Shown: in pieces, positions 13,561-26,647 of the stretch | How the letters are laid out: each line of letters starts with the position of its first letter | Numbering within the stretch: position 1 is the first letter of the stretch | Assembly (NCBI GenBank): GCA_035041965.1 | Contig: JAPYMA010000341.1 | Location: forward strand, 180,626 to 244,625 | Direction: 5' to 3' | DNA from: Anisakis pegreffii | Taxonomy: Eukaryota > Nematoda > Chromadorea > Rhabditida > Anisakidae | DNA: 64,000 nucleotides | Program-made: the position numbers and the translations under genes | Notes under the pieces: generated by a model | Database searches by the model: none | The model's input: only the letters and a program-made list of their open reading frames with translations | What the model was told of the DNA's origin: nothing

Positions 13561-13892
13561 ATGAAAGATGGAAAATGAAAATGAAAATGGAAAATGAAAA
13601 TGGAAAATGAAAGACAGAACTCAAATACTTGATTCCATACAACCACCGAATTCTTTAGGGTCAATTCTTTGACCAGTGGATCAGTTTCCTGCCCTTCTTT
13701 CGATTTGCCGCTAAGATTAGTGAAGAGCAGAAGGAGAACATTATGGTCACGTGGTTTGCTGACGGAAGGAATAGCGATCTGATTGGCGACCAAACGGGCT
13801 AGAGGAGGAGCTCTGAGCATGCCGAGTCTCACAAATACTGATCCAATAATAAGGAGAACATTTAGGATTTTGCATGGATTGTATGCGATCAT
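13494..13892 (-). other. unassigned open frame, possible exon
   Basis: An ATG-started frame on the minus strand stays open for 132 codons. The first 88 codons are richer in G and C than their surroundings and read like protein (e.g. VRLGMLRAPPLARLVANQ, then GKSKEGQETDPLVKELTLK). A donor-like CAA|GTATTT at about 13629 would end that part. Beyond it the frame runs into the GAAAAT minisatellite, giving a low-complexity Phe/His tail. No family recognised; it could be an exon or an old transposon piece. Confidence 0.2.
13561..13612. repeat. short minisatellite of GAAAAT/GGAAAAT units
   Basis: Consecutive units of AAAATG and AAAATGG repeat about seven times without other sequence between them. It is a tandem simple repeat. 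Confidence 0.85.
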
Positions 13893-14428
13893 ATCCTGGA
13901 GATATGAAGTGGGTAGAGCGGAAAAGACTACATTAATTCAAGTAACTGACTTGGGGTGAGCTGTTCTGTTGCCCAGAGAAAGTAATGATTTGAAGCGAGC
14001 CAAATCGTTAACGAGCATTAATACCACATTCTGAGGAACTACGACTTAGTTTGTCGCTATTGCGATCGACAAATTGTAGATATTCGAGATTAGTAGCAAA
14101 ACGCAGCCGTCCAAACAACAAACTGGTCGTCTTTGCGGAGGATCAAAAAAAAGCAGTTCGATCGTTATCGTGTTGAACATAAGAGCCACCTACGATCCCG
14201 AGCTTGCCGACGCAACCGTCGCAATTTGAGAAGCGTGGAAATGTCAAAAACTCGATACTGCAGTTTGCGATGCTCTAATACATTCATTCTCATTACTATA
14301 CATTAATATATCTGCCATTCAATCTGCTAGTCACAATCTATCTCATATACACGTTTCTGTTTGCATCGGTCAGATGTCACCGGCAGTGTCGCATTTTCCT
14401 GGATTTTCTACCCTCATTGTTGCATTAT

Positions 14429-14479
14429 TTCCCAAATTCGTATCCCAAATTCATATCCCAAATTATATCCCAAATTCGT
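14429..14479. repeat. tandem repeat of TATCCCAAATTC-type units
   Basis: Four near-identical copies of a 10-12 bp unit (CCCAAATTCGTAT / CCCAAATTCATAT / CCCAAATTATAT / CCCAAATTCGTA) lie in direct order. This is a small minisatellite in otherwise non-coding DNA. Confidence 0.8.
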
Positions 14480-15130
14480 AAATCGAATTCATATCAAACT
14501 GCTAATGCGTTGAATATCATCACTCATAACAGTATGATTATTCATGATAATTCTGATGTAAAACAGCCAATCTTCTCATCTCATCTGCAACACCTGAACG
14601 TGCGATAAACGATGTATGATGATGTCTGTATCACAACGTTATTTGGAATCTAAAAATGCAGTTGTTTGCAAAATACAACGTAATCTACAATATCTTTACT
14701 CACAATTAGCTTCCCTTGATATCTTCGAATTCATGATGAATGGAATGTTTTCATGAGTAATGATGTCTACATAGATAAACGGATTTACGTTTAGACGGTG
14801 AGCGGTTAGTTTATCGATCGTTATATGCGATCGGCAAAATGTTCGTTCGTCATTGTTGCGATTGTTTAATGGATTGTTGTTGGTATTCTGCTGGATTTAA
14901 TTATGCAAATTATCTATGGCAATAGGCAATTGTTATTGGTTGGTTGTGGGATGCTTGATACGCCGATTGCTGTGGATCTACTCGGTTACATTAATCGTTT
15001 ATTATTGATAACGAAAGATTACTGATTCACTACAGTTGGTTGTTCCAAACAACTACTCTGAACGATCGTTGGACAAGTGTTCAATCGATCAATCGAAATG
15101 TATTTTCGGGCTCCTTCTGATTCTCACTCC

Positions 15131-15338
15131 CTAGAAGTAATTGAGCAATATGTGAGAGTAGCCCAAAACCTCTGTACTTGCCAGATCAATAATCCAAGTT
15201 CGAATTTCATGAAGACAGATGATTCCAAACGCTATTATCGTTAGCTGCGCGGAAAGAAGAATGCCAACGAAGGAAGTATGTGATATTAGTGATGTTGGTG
15301 ATAACAGAGAGGCATAAACTCGTAATGAGTTTGATTTG
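15131..15338 (-). CDS. exon of an unrecognised small hydrophobic protein family, member 1
   Basis: A minus-strand frame opens after the acceptor TTTATTTAATCAG| at 15339 and runs 69 codons to a stop at 15131. Its first 40 residues include SLLSPTSLISHTSFVGIL, then a hydrophobic span (about residues 22-45) fitting one membrane segment. It is clearly related at both protein and DNA level to the exon at 24414-24649: shared S-x-x-N-x-L-x-V, SLL-x-P, ISH-x-SF-x-GI-x-L and A-x-GI spacing, plus matching T-rich acceptor sequence. The similarity fades about 45 residues in. No first exon in the required phase (2) was found, so this copy may be incomplete or a pseudogene. It ends 1.4 kb beyond the 3' end of the first MPC1 gene. 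Confidence 0.42.
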
Positions 15339-16741
15339 CTGATTAAATAAATAAAATGTCTGCATAACGTCATGCTTCACGAAACGTTATTACATTTAGA
15401 TATCTCACTATCAGTTTGTAGCAATCATCTTAGCGAGCTTGTTCAATACGATTCTTCGGCTCACACCTCCACGATTTTCGGTCTCCCATTAATCTTCATA
15501 TTCAACATTGCCCGAATCAATTTGAACTTTTTCCTTCAATCAGTTGAATAAAGCCTCTGAGGTCATCTACTCATCAATCTCATTAATAAAAAAATATCTC
15601 CACATTATTATTAGTCAACGAGTGAAACAAGAAGGACCTGAACCCACCGTCCTCTTACGTACCAGATATCGCTCTTATAGACTGAGCAGCTGCGAATTCC
15701 GTCCTCTTGCAATATTTCCAGTCTTCTTCAACTCATAATAATACCAGCTGTGAACAGTTTGATGGTAAGGGAACTTTCCAATTGGTTTCAAGCATTAAAT
15801 GATAATGATCTGTATGAACAGAAAAGCTTTTAAACTGTTGAAAATAAGCAATAAATAAGATCACAAGAACGTTAAATTTGACATTGTCGGCAAGCAGAAT
15901 TACGTGTGTCCAATGGCAATGTACTTAATTGTAAGAGGTATATCGTCAAATAAACCAGTTTTAAGGTCATACATTTAGAGGTTACATTCACGAGCAGCAT
16001 TCAAAAAATCAGTTGATCAACCGCAACATATCAAACGACCTGTGAAATTAGACTTGATAATTTCAAAAAATGTCTATCCATCATCATCTCAGTCCACACA
16101 GATATTGCTTCAAAGCAGCACCAAACCAACACAACACAATTATTTATTCTATATTACTGACTTTATTTGGGCGGATAAGTGAACAATGATCAACACAGCA
16201 ATAATATCACATAAAAACTATTACAGTTGTTATTGTGATGTATAATACATTTCCGCAGTATTATCAATCAGATGTTTATTGCAGTGCGTCAAAATCTTTC
16301 AGCAATAAAAATGAGCACTTTCTGAGGCAAAATTTAACGACTAACTGAACGTAACGGTCATAACAATTTGATGGGCCGATTGAAATAACTGCTGAAAATT
16401 TTTGATAGAATCTGCTGACACATTTCTCTTATTATTGCTTTTCAGCCATATGCTTCATTCCAATTATTTTCGGGGTTTCTCTTTGAGTTTCGAAATCACC
16501 CATCACGTTTTTGCAGTAATTAAACGATTTTGATAGATCAAAGAGAACTTTCTGATGTTGACCCGTACCTCCATTTCACACTCAATCCGAGACAAACTTT
16601 CAAATGAAAATAACGAAAATTAAATTAATCGAACGAAATTGACAATCAATAATGATTGTCCAATGTAATACTGACAATGAGATTCTAATCAAATTGCATA
16701 TGTGTACAAACCCTTCCCCTTAAATATAATAAACAAATTGC
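15339..16741. other. non-coding, between family member 1 and MPC1 copy A
   Basis: AT-rich with no supported exon. A possible tiny first exon for the 15131-15338 gene (ATG near 15508 on minus, donor GGAG|GTGTGAG) was considered, but its phase does not match. Confidence 0.4.
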
Positions 16742-17524
16742 TTAGTGTTCACTTTGTGACTTCGCCTGCCGTTCGGCTTCTTCACGTCGTATTCTAGCGA
16801 GTGTTGGGTCGGTGATTAGATGCAAATAGTGATGATTTACGTATCTTGCCAACTGAAAACGAATTCATGTACTAAAAGGATTCAAAATTTCTCCAATCAA
16901 CAATCGTAAATGAATGAAGTGGAAAAATACGGAACCGAAAGACTCGGAAAATAATCGCACCTGCGTGGTTTGTGCTGAAAGATTGGTAATATGGCATAAG
17001 AATAGCAAGGTGTTTCGTGGTATTACGTGCCATGCAAATCGCATACATACTGATGAGTACAATATCATTGCTGGAGTCATCGAACCTGAACAAACATTTC
17101 GTCATTTAGAGTTGTTTTTGCGGAAAATGGGGCATTCTCTTACGAGACTTAATGATCATTCAATTGAAACAGTAATACCGCATAATAACTGAGTAAGATG
17201 TGATGATATGTTTACTTCGATCATTTATCAGTTCTGATAATATTGATAACGAAGGAAATAACGAAAGAAAAAATAGAATAACAAAACGAAACTTCTAAAG
17301 ACCTGAACGAGAAACTGAATTTGAAACTGACCAGAAATTTGTTCCGGATCCTTCTTGATATCAGCAATCGCTGCCAACGGTAGTCCCCAGTTGGCGAGTG
17401 GACCCCAAAAATGAGTTGACATGAAGTAGTCAAGCCATTCTTTACGCGTTGAACGCATAAAGTAGGCTGTGACTGCTTTTGCTGCCTCCACGACCGTCAT
17501 ACTGAAATTAATTTCAGTATTCAT
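16742..17524 (-). CDS. MPC1: mitochondrial pyruvate carrier subunit 1, copy A
   Basis: There are three exons on minus: 17332-17524, 16961-17085 and 16742-16852. Phases 1 and 0 fit and the product is 142 residues. MPC1 pairs with MPC2 in the inner mitochondrial membrane to import pyruvate. Exon 1 holds the family core [20 protein letters not shown] followed by a K-K-x-P-E-x-ISG end (residues 33-64). Exon 2 gives [18 protein letters not shown] and LLFLCHITN, covering the second membrane segment. Exon 3 is a basic tail with NHHYLHL. The first ATG (17524) is used; a second ATG at 17500 (MTVVEAAK) is equally possible. Oddity: the usual Gln of the MPC1 VQPRN motif is Ile (HVIPRN), a residue more like MPC2. 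Copy B lies 5.2 kb upstream on the same strand. Confidence 0.92.
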
Positions 17525-20500
17525 CGTTGTCCTCGATCGAACTTTATCATCGAAGTCGATCGATGAAAACTCGATGAAACATTCATATTTGTGATCAACG
17601 AACAGTCATTGTTTCATGACTCAACATATGCATTACGATTCAACATTCAATGAACATATTTTCATTGTATCTTGATTCTTACAAGTTGTTGCCGGAGAAA
17701 ATGAACAGACAATTTTTTCAATAATGCGCTTCCACAAGTTTCGGATGTGTGCTCTTTTGACTGGTTATCCGTTGAGCGTTTGAATCCTCATCGATTGAAT
17801 CGTGAAAATTCGTGAAACTGACTGCTTATAATTATTTTAAAAAATTGAATACTAAATTCAAAAATCCGGAAGGCATCCCATCAAAACCTTCAAGGTTCTG
17901 CCGAGCCAAACAAAACTGCAGAAAACGAGCCCATTCGACTGAACAAATAGGAAATGAGAGTAATCTCGATCAAACAGCAATTCAAGTGAGTATGTCAGGA
18001 TAATGGGTGAAAAATAATGGGAAAAATCAAATGGAATTATGGGCAGCCACCTGTTGAGCAGTTGTGTTGAGGTATATTGCTGAAAAACTGGAAGAAAAAA
18101 AGAAGCCATCGAACGTATTTATGAATCGAAAAAATAACTCGAATCGAATGACTGATCATCAAAACATCGAAATGTTTTCAACAAAATTTCGTCACAAAAC
18201 AAACCTCGAAACTTTCCTCAGTCTTTCACAACATTCATTTTGATTGATGCATAAAAAGTGATGGGCAGCGACTAAAGCAAAGTGAAAAAAATTGCTCTGT
18301 GCACAGACGAGTGCCCTTGGGAAAATCTTTCTGAATTCGAAATTCCTTCATTCTCTTCCTTTCAGAACTTCATCCTTCATTCTTCGAACTTCAATTGTTA
18401 CCTTCGTATATCGTCAGAAAATTGTGATTTTATGCAAAATTCATCAGTAAACTTGAAATGCTATCGATTAGCACTTCAGTTCACTTATCCTGTTTTGATA
18501 ATAACCACCTTATTCAGTTCGTTATCAGTGGAATATTGATGAGAGCGAATGTTCATCGATGCAGGTGACTGACAATGAAATAAACCACTATTACTTAGGA
18601 TAATCGTTATGTACGAAGTGTGGAAACTGACCAATTTGAAAATTTTAGCATAAATTTTTGTAACTTCTCTAGAGAACATTTGAAGCGATTCAACTCTGTT
18701 CCACGAAATCACATTGATTATTTGTACAAAATACGGAATCGCGGTTTATTAAAGAAGTACAGAATTGCGATTGAAAATTTGAATGTTTCCAATTGCATCA
18801 CTCACATATGCCAATATTTAAGTACCCAAATAAAACCAACCAATATTTTCCCAAAAGATGTTGCAATTGTCTTGCATGATGATCTATGCATTTATTTATC
18901 TATTCGCTTGAAAGAAGTAAACGAGTTAATTATAATAACAATGGAATGGCGAATATAGAGTCAAACGGTCTGAAATATATGAATAAATTTCTCCCCAACT
19001 AATGCTGATGTGAGGAGAAAATTAGAATTATTCATATAATTCAGAACATTTGAAAAGTAGTAATTGCCAATCTCAGAAAACCTCTTTCTAATAATAATGA
19101 ACACGTTTTAATACTGAAAACAGATTAAAATGCTTTCTTCACGTTGAAATTGAACACAGCAAGATTCGTTCGAGAAATCGAATCTATGCAGGTGTACGTA
19201 AAACAACTCCAATACCGTAGAAAAGCATCGTATTACGTATGGCAGATGGCATGACCAGTCAATTTGAAGTCTGCTGAATGTGTTGAATGAATCTTGGAAG
19301 ATGAGATTTATAGGTAAATAACTGCTTCAAAATGCCGATGCTAGGATAGAATTCAGAAACGAACTCTCGATGAACGTCAAAAATTGATGCTCGATTGAGG
19401 CACGTAAGGTGAAAAAAAATTGACTAGCAGTTGTTCGACAATAGAAAATATTCATTTGAAAAAAAAATGGAAGCAGTTGGTGATCACGTGAATACAATCA
19501 GTCATTTGTGTTTCTGAATAGCCGTCTGAATATTTTAAACTCATTTTTATCAGCTTTCAAATATTTCTTCTGTTGATAGACAACCAAAATGAACAATTGC
19601 TTTTTGACGGGCGAAATTTTTGCGGATTGAACTCAGTTATCATTCAAATATCATTTGAAAGGAACATTGAATTTGATTTCTGAACATCCCTTTCCTCAGG
19701 TTCTTTTTACCACTAGAATGTCTGGTTGGTTTCCGTATTTAGGTGAAACTTTCTCAGGTGGTTAGTTTTATTCGATGTTTTTGTTCGTTAATCCAACTAC
19801 CACCATTATTACCTGGATTGGCCAGGCTATCAAACGTTTGTAACGTTGCTGACCACAATGCTTGCGTTTCCGTGCACATTGTTTTAGCCTCAATTTACGC
19901 TACCCCACTGGCTGGGCAAGCAGGCCAACCGAACACAACCGAGTAATTAACTAGTTGCCATGAATACTTTGCACAATTAATCGTAGCCAAATATCAATCC
20001 AGTAAATAATCATAACTCTAATAGAATAAATATCCCGCTGATCACTCCAGCGACTGACAAAACAACCACTCGATGTCCAAGTAACAATAATAACAATTAC
20101 AAAACGACAATAATCACCATCATAATTAAATCAAATTGCGTGCGCTAGATCAAATATCTGAAACACATTACTGTGGTGTTGTCGTGAGTTTCTTACTATT
20201 ATCACCAGTTTTTTATAGAAAATGAACTCCTAATTTGGTATGGAATCATTATCTTTTCACCTCACAACGAATATTGGATAATCGAGGAGCTGCATTTTTT
20301 TGGGAACCAAATTTCACTCATTCCATAATTTGCCGACTCGACGGAGTATATGAATTAGAGAAATCAGAAAAATTGGAGTTATGATTAAAAATTTGGAATT
20401 CAGCAAAGACCAGCAAAAAATGATGCTGAAAATCATCGTTCAGTGGAGAATATAAGTCAAAAAATTGAAACGAATGTGTCACTCTAATCGTTATCACTTT

Positions 20501-22766
20501 CGATTTGATCATACAAATTAATTTACTTCATAGTTGCAGTATTTTACACTTTAAAGGTGTTGTGTCATTGATTGAATGAATGAATGAAGAAATTATAAAT
20601 TGAAAAATAGTTTCTTATAAACGTTTTTAACTCCATTCACTATGCAAGTTGCACTGACTCTGTTAACTGCTTATGTATTGTGAACATTGTCTGCTTTTCA
20701 AACTGTCATGTTGAACACACTTTGCCGACGATGAACGAAATAAGATTTTTTTCGCTTTTCCCAATAGAAGTGATTTTTCTATTACGCAAAAGCGTTTTTT
20801 TCACTCAATTCAAATCCAGATCATTACATTACATTAGAAACAAACCTCTTCTTACTCCAATAGAATAAAAATCTTCTGATATTTCTTGATGCATCCAATT
20901 CAAACGGAGTACTTGAAATGACTTCCAAATCCTTTATTCAACTAACATCATCCACAAATATCTTTAGAAAGTTGAAAGATGAGTGAGTTCAAGAATCTGA
21001 TATCTTTTATTAAGGCTAACAAGAATCGATATCAATCGGCCAGGATAATCTATACAGACAATCTTCATCTACAGCTTCAATTAACATCAAGGAAAATAAC
21101 AACTTACATATAACGTATTCAAATTTCTAACGATAAAAGAAATTAGCATTGAAATCTTTCGATATGAAATCATGCTCTATGAAAATTATGAATAACAATT
21201 ATACATCTACATCAGCGAACACGAACTAGCAATAACATTTCTAGACAGATTATGAATAATGCAGAACATGTAATATAACGCATCGTATTCCTTTCCTATA
21301 CATTGCAACAATTCATGAAACATATCAAATTTTGCAAATTAGCAACTAAAACACTTGGGCTGGTTACCATTACTATTCTTGGGCCCACATTTATAGATCA
21401 TCATGCAAAGAACATCATCGATGAGCAAATATTTGAATGAAATAAACACAAAATGAAAACTTAACAACGAAAATAGTTTTCGAGCAAATAACGGAAATTG
21501 AATCCCGATCAAGATTTCCAATCATCTGCTACGACCAAAAAGTTTCGCTTGTTGTGGTGATCGATGTTGTGAATTTTTAAAGCGGCAGTTACTTTGTGAC
21601 TGTTCAAATACACCGATTAATTCTTGCTGAGATTATTCAATGATCTCTCCCTCAGAAATAAAATCTCTGAATGGAGATCATAAATTATTCATCAGAGACA
21701 TTATCAATGAGCCAACATCTCTGATAAACTTCAAATAAACGATCGAAAACCAAATTCAAAAATCAACAAAAATTTTCAGAACGAAAAAGATAGAAGAAGG
21801 AATGAGGAAAGATGGAAAGAGGAATAAGAAACAATAATGATAAAATTGAAGATATAAGTGATAATGGTGATCAATATCAACAACAGAAGAGGTACTAGAA
21901 TTGGAACATAATGAAATATTAGAAGAACAGTTTTTGAGGAAAAACCGGGAAAATGGATAGAAAATGAATAGAAAGTTTCTGGAAGAAATTCAAAAGAACA
22001 GAACGAATAAATGAATGAGAATGATCATAAAAACATAATCGAATAAATATTTCATAAAGGAGATAAAATAACGATTAAACCTTATTCATTAGTATGCCAA
22101 TAATTATTTCATAAGATTCAATTGCCTTTGAATTGGAATCAAAATCAGATGATCAGTGGATTCGGCCACAATAGCGAAGCATTCAACAACGTTTTTCATG
22201 AATTGATGCTATCGAATTAAATTGGCCGAAGAATCAACAAACTCAACCACCGACCAAATGCTTCTGATCGATCCATCCGTTTCAATGGATCAGAAATCTT
22301 CGTAACATTTCAACTATTCGTGGCTTGTTACCACCAAGCAGTTTAAGAACATTTAACGTCGTCTTTTTATTGTTGTTTTTCAACCAGAAAAATCATAAAA
22401 ATTCAAACTTTCTTCAATCTACAATAATTGAAATATTCGATCTTGATCAACGAGTGAAAACTGCGAAAGAAGAGGAAATTATCTCCAGTAATTAGAGTGT
22501 TACTCGCAAAGAACAACAATACTCCCTTCTGTTGACTTTAACCTATTCATTGTCAAATCCTCACGACATTTAGAAAGGATGAATGAGTGATCGATACTCT
22601 AAACAATTTCTTTCATCTCGCGAAATTCCTCTTGACTGAACATGATTTTGAAATTCAGATTCGAATAATCACTTTGCTACGCAATTTGCAATATGAAAAA
22701 GCCTACTTAGACAGCGAGAAAACGAAATTTGGTCACACTAATCGATCAACGAGATCAACATGGTGC
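17525..22766. other. non-coding stretch between the two MPC1 genes
   Basis: Mostly stop-rich AT-rich DNA. The only notable frame is on plus at 18599-18958 (see separate entry). No residual MPC1 exon, repeat array or RNA gene was seen in this gap. Confidence 0.45.
18599..18958 (+). other. unassigned open frame, about 119 codons
   Basis: This frame is open from 18599 to TAG at 18958 without an early ATG; the only in-frame ATG is near the end. The peptide is not low-complexity (contains REHLKRFNSVPRNHIDYLYK and LHDDLCIYLSIRLKEVNEL). That is long for chance at this base composition, but there are no convincing splice sites and no family is recognised. It could be an exon, a decayed mobile element or chance. 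Confidence 0.18.
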
Positions 22767-23763
22767 TCATTGAGAAGCAGATAAAGCCGCTAGCTCAGCT
22801 TCAGACTTTTGCTGCTTTACTGAAGCAATTGCCGGATCTTCGATGAGATGCAAATAGTAGTGATTCAGAAATCGAGCCATCTGAAAACAATTGCTTCTTC
22901 GAGCCACTTTCTTGACAGTTATTCATATTGAATTACGATGAGGCAAAAAATACAACCGAATGTGGGTAATTTTGTGAATAACATTTTCATTAAAGAAGGG
23001 TTTGTTTGCAGCCGTCCCTCTTTCATAGACATGTTACTACAAGAGTATCTCGAATACGATGAATCTGATTCATCAAATAAGGAAAAGATTCTTCCTAAAG
23101 CAAAATTTGTCATCGTTCTGGCAGGAATCGATCGTTGGTAAGGTTGAAAAAGAATCGGGATTCCATGAAACGATCTGAGAAAGAAATAAACTTTCACGGA
23201 ATGAAATGTAATACCTGAGTGGATTGTGCAGTGACATTTGTGAGATGACAAATGAACAGTAATATGTTTCGTGGTTGCACATGCCATGCAAAGCGCATGA
23301 ATACCGATGAATAAAGGCATAACGCTGTTGTCATAGGTCCTACAATGCATTTCCAATCAATCGAAAACGTTCAGTCAAAGCTAAATTCCAAAATCTACAC
23401 TTGATAATATCTAACATCCCCGACCTAATTTATTTGAATTATAGACGAAATTCCGCTAACAATAACTGCCTTTTCTAAATTGAAAAGATAACAGATCAAT
23501 ATTCGGAAATCACAACAATTCAGAGAATAACTCTATCGCTGCTGAGTTCCTCTCCTCCAAAAAACAACGAAGCACAAAATCGCCTTCAACGAACACGAAC
23601 CTGATATCATGTCAGGATCTTTTTTCAGGTCAGCAATCGCCGCCAACGGTAGTCCCCAGTTGGCGACAGGTCCCCAAAAATGAGTTGACATAAAATAATC
23701 CATCCATTCTTTGCGTGAAGAGCGCATAAAATATGCTGACACCGAACGTGCTATGCTGCCCAT
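22767..23763 (-). CDS. MPC1: mitochondrial pyruvate carrier subunit 1, copy B
   Basis: Three minus-strand exons (23601-23763, 23215-23339, 22767-22880) join in phases 1 and 0 into 133 residues. Introns interrupt exactly the same codons as in copy A and exon 2 is the same length (125 nt), so the two genes are duplicates. Exon 1 has [18 protein letters not shown] and ends KKDPDMISG. Exon 2 reads [17 protein letters not shown] and LLFICHLTN, keeping the canonical MPC1 Gln-Pro-Arg-Asn. Exon 3 ends with an [11 protein letters not shown] tail. By eye copies A and B share most of exon 1, fewer positions in exon 2 and only the NH-x-YLHLI core in exon 3, so the duplication is not recent. Start ATG 23763 is the first in frame. 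Confidence 0.93.
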
Positions 23764-24248
23764 CTTCTATTCGATTATTTATCAAACTGCAATACAAATT
23801 CAAATTGCTCACTCCGAATCCATTATTCGAGTGTTAATTGCGAGCGCGATTCGACGATACAGCGAAAATGAAGCAACCAACCAAATAAACGAATTCAAAT
23901 GCAACCGACGCATACCTGTACCCGTAAACACAATAAACGACACGATATGAACTCCTATCTCTATTAGATATGAAAGCACAAAATAAAAAATAATGCATGT
24001 GTTGGAAATACCCATCGATATATGCAATGGAAATATCATATAATAGATTAAAACTCACATCACCACATCTATGTACGAGACACTTTCAATGAATACGACG
24101 TAATAACTTATATGAGATTGACGGTTCACGATAAAATGTTAAACGGTTTACCGTTGAACGTAATAAATTTTTTTCAATCAAATTCATAAAATTTTCTATC
24201 ATTCCTTATCAGTAGTTAGATTCTACTCGTTTATTTGTAAGATTAAGC

Positions 24249-24649
24249 ATGATGTCTTCGATTTTAACTTCCATACGAAGTTTTCTCGTGGATTCCAGCA
24301 TTCCTAATATGGCATCAGGATGGGATTCTTACTATCACAAACGAACTTGTAAGTTAAGACTTTCCCGTATCGATCATGATGTTGGTTACAATCTTCATTT
24401 ATTTATTTGTTAGTCAGCGATTACAACCCATTAAAAGTTGATGTATCTCTGTTACCACCAATATCACATTGCTCATTCACTGGCATCGTTCTCTTCACCC
24501 ACTTAGCGATGTTAGCACAAGGAATCACCGTTCGTCTTCATGCAATTTCTAATCCCGATTATAGGCAGTCACAATATGTCTGTCACATCACTACGAAAAG
24601 TCCCTCTCTGAAGAGGCCATTTTTCAGCAATAAAACAATGAAAGCATGA
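24249..24649 (+). CDS. unrecognised small hydrophobic protein, member 2
   Basis: Two exons are supported: 24249-24348 ends at the strong donor CTT|GTAAGT, and 24414-24649 follows TTTGTTAG. Joined in phase 1 they encode 111 residues. The N-terminus (MMSSILTSIRSFLVDS) is basic and amphipathic and might be a mitochondrial or membrane leader. Exon 2 carries LKVDVSLLPPISHCSFTGIV followed by a hydrophobic segment (about residues 55-75). An alternative acceptor three bases downstream (TCAG|C) aligns with that of the paralogous exon at 15131-15338. The gene is divergent from MPC1 copy B, whose ATG lies about 490 bp away, so they may share a promoter region. No known family recognised. Confidence 0.5.
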
Positions 24650-26647
24650 AGTATCTTTGATTTATGCACTTTCAGCTACAATAAAAGTTTTTAAGTTCAA
24701 TAAAATACATCTCATATCAGTAAGAATTGACATTTTTGATATTTGATCTCTTCTTACGTAAGAATAAAATGCATCGCGTTGCGCACTAATAGTGCTTACA
24801 ATTAGCAAAAAAAAAGGTTTGCTTCGTCAGCAATTCAAACTCGACATCAAAATGATAATTTCAAACTGAGATCAGAACATTAAAGATCAACTGTTCCTGT
24901 ATACATGCATGTCTATTGCTGTCTCATGAATATCATGAAACGATATCAATATTTCATGAAATGAATTGAATAACGATCAAATAATAAAACTTCGTTGTCA
25001 TTCAACTAATATCAGCAGAGAATTGGGCTGTAAGAACGAGTCGGACGACTTCGGTGGGACATGACCGATACAAGTGGTTGAGTTCGGAAAGTGAAAATTA
25101 TTTCCATTTGTGACATCTGCTTTGACAGATAATCAATATTCCGAGTGTTGTGGAGGAGGGATCGAAAGAAAGTGATTGCAATGCAAACAGCAATAAACTT
25201 CAAATGGCAATGAACTAAAATTCTACTTGAGAATTTTTCTTTGCAGAAATTACTTTAACTGAATAAAGTTACTGAATATTCTCGTTAACTTTTCAAAGAT
25301 TCATGAAAAATTTGGGACAAATTAGAAAATGCAATTTGCTCAATCAATTGAATAAATTAGTCTGCGTATGCGCCTTGACTCACACAATGGCAACACATTC
25401 GAATACGCACAATGTGCTATAACTATGTCTGTTTTCGTGTATGTATATACTGCGCACAATATCGATTGAGTTAGCAATTTGATTTTTCTTTCTACACATA
25501 AGAATTCCGGGCTTGCGAACATCAAGACAGTTAATTCTTCAGCTTGAAATAATTCTCCACACAAGAAAAGAATTGCGGGCGAATCAATCTCATGATGGAA
25601 ATTCGCTGTTTGTTTGCGATTGGTTGTACTCATTTGTTGGATTCACTCATGGATCATTTTTGTGAGGCAGGCCTCCACCTCGAAGAAATTTGCGGAGCAA
25701 TGAATTTCTTGCTCTAATGTCATGATATTTTTCGAAAAGAGCGAAATAACAAGCGAGAAATCATCATTCATCACAAATGAATCCGAAAATGTTTGCTTTA
25801 TAATGTGTTGTTCTCTTTCGAATCTACACATTCAAGAGCTCCAAGTCAACAAATGAATTTGATATTTCCAGGAGAGGAGAAGACCGCTGAAAGCAAGTTT
25901 CCTCGCTCACAATATCAATAAAACTAACAAAAAAACATTCAATACGTTTCTAGTCATATGCCAAAAACATAAAACGTTGTCTCGAGAAGAGATTTCGCCG
26001 TTCTTGGCACCAACCCATAACACAAGCGATCTGACGCCTCCACCATCCTTTGCTTTCTGTTTCGGCATCCGAATTCCTCCTTCTGATAAGATCCAAAGCT
26101 TATCCTGATTGTGAGGAAATTGTCAAACCGATGTCAAATATCATCCGGAATCTCGCTGGGAAGACTTTCCGGGACATATTTCCTGAAGCTGATGAAATCG
26201 CTAACTTCTACTCTGTTTCACCTCGAAGCTAATACTGAACAACTTTGATTATTTGCAACCATTCTGAAAGCTGGAACGGAAACAAGGAAAAACCAATAAT
26301 TAGAAAAATGTGAAAACGCTATCCGTCAATTTAGTGAATAATGCGAAAATATAATTTAACGCAATCAATGTTCCATAAACGTAGCATATCGCTAAATTTC
26401 TTAACTACACCGTCGCTTTACGTTTGCCATGCAAAATCAAAAATATCACTCTTATTAAAATATCACATTACTACATTTTGGTGGCTATAAAAACATTATT
26501 TTCCGTAACCAATCGATTATTCATTCGTTTACCGATTATAAACGTACCACTCATTTCGTTTGTGTTGTAATGAAAAGATAAACTTGTTTGATTTGATCCA
26601 TCACTTCAGATCGATCTGTGAGATTCTACCAAGGAACCAGCAAAAAA
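24650..26647. other. non-coding stretch with one weak plus-strand frame
   Basis: A frame at 26035-26232 on plus reads in a protein-like way (SKAYPDCEEIVKPMSNIIRN, then GKTFRDIFPEADEIANF) but has no ATG and only a weak acceptor. It could be a terminal exon. Two adjacent minus frames (25340-25633 and 25643-25831) have mixed composition but no splice logic. Otherwise nothing is seen. Confidence 0.3.

Noticed and set aside
23630..24058. Minus-strand frames upstream of MPC1 copy B
   Set aside because: The frame differs from MPC1 exon 1 and shows no homology; these are shadows and 5' flank.
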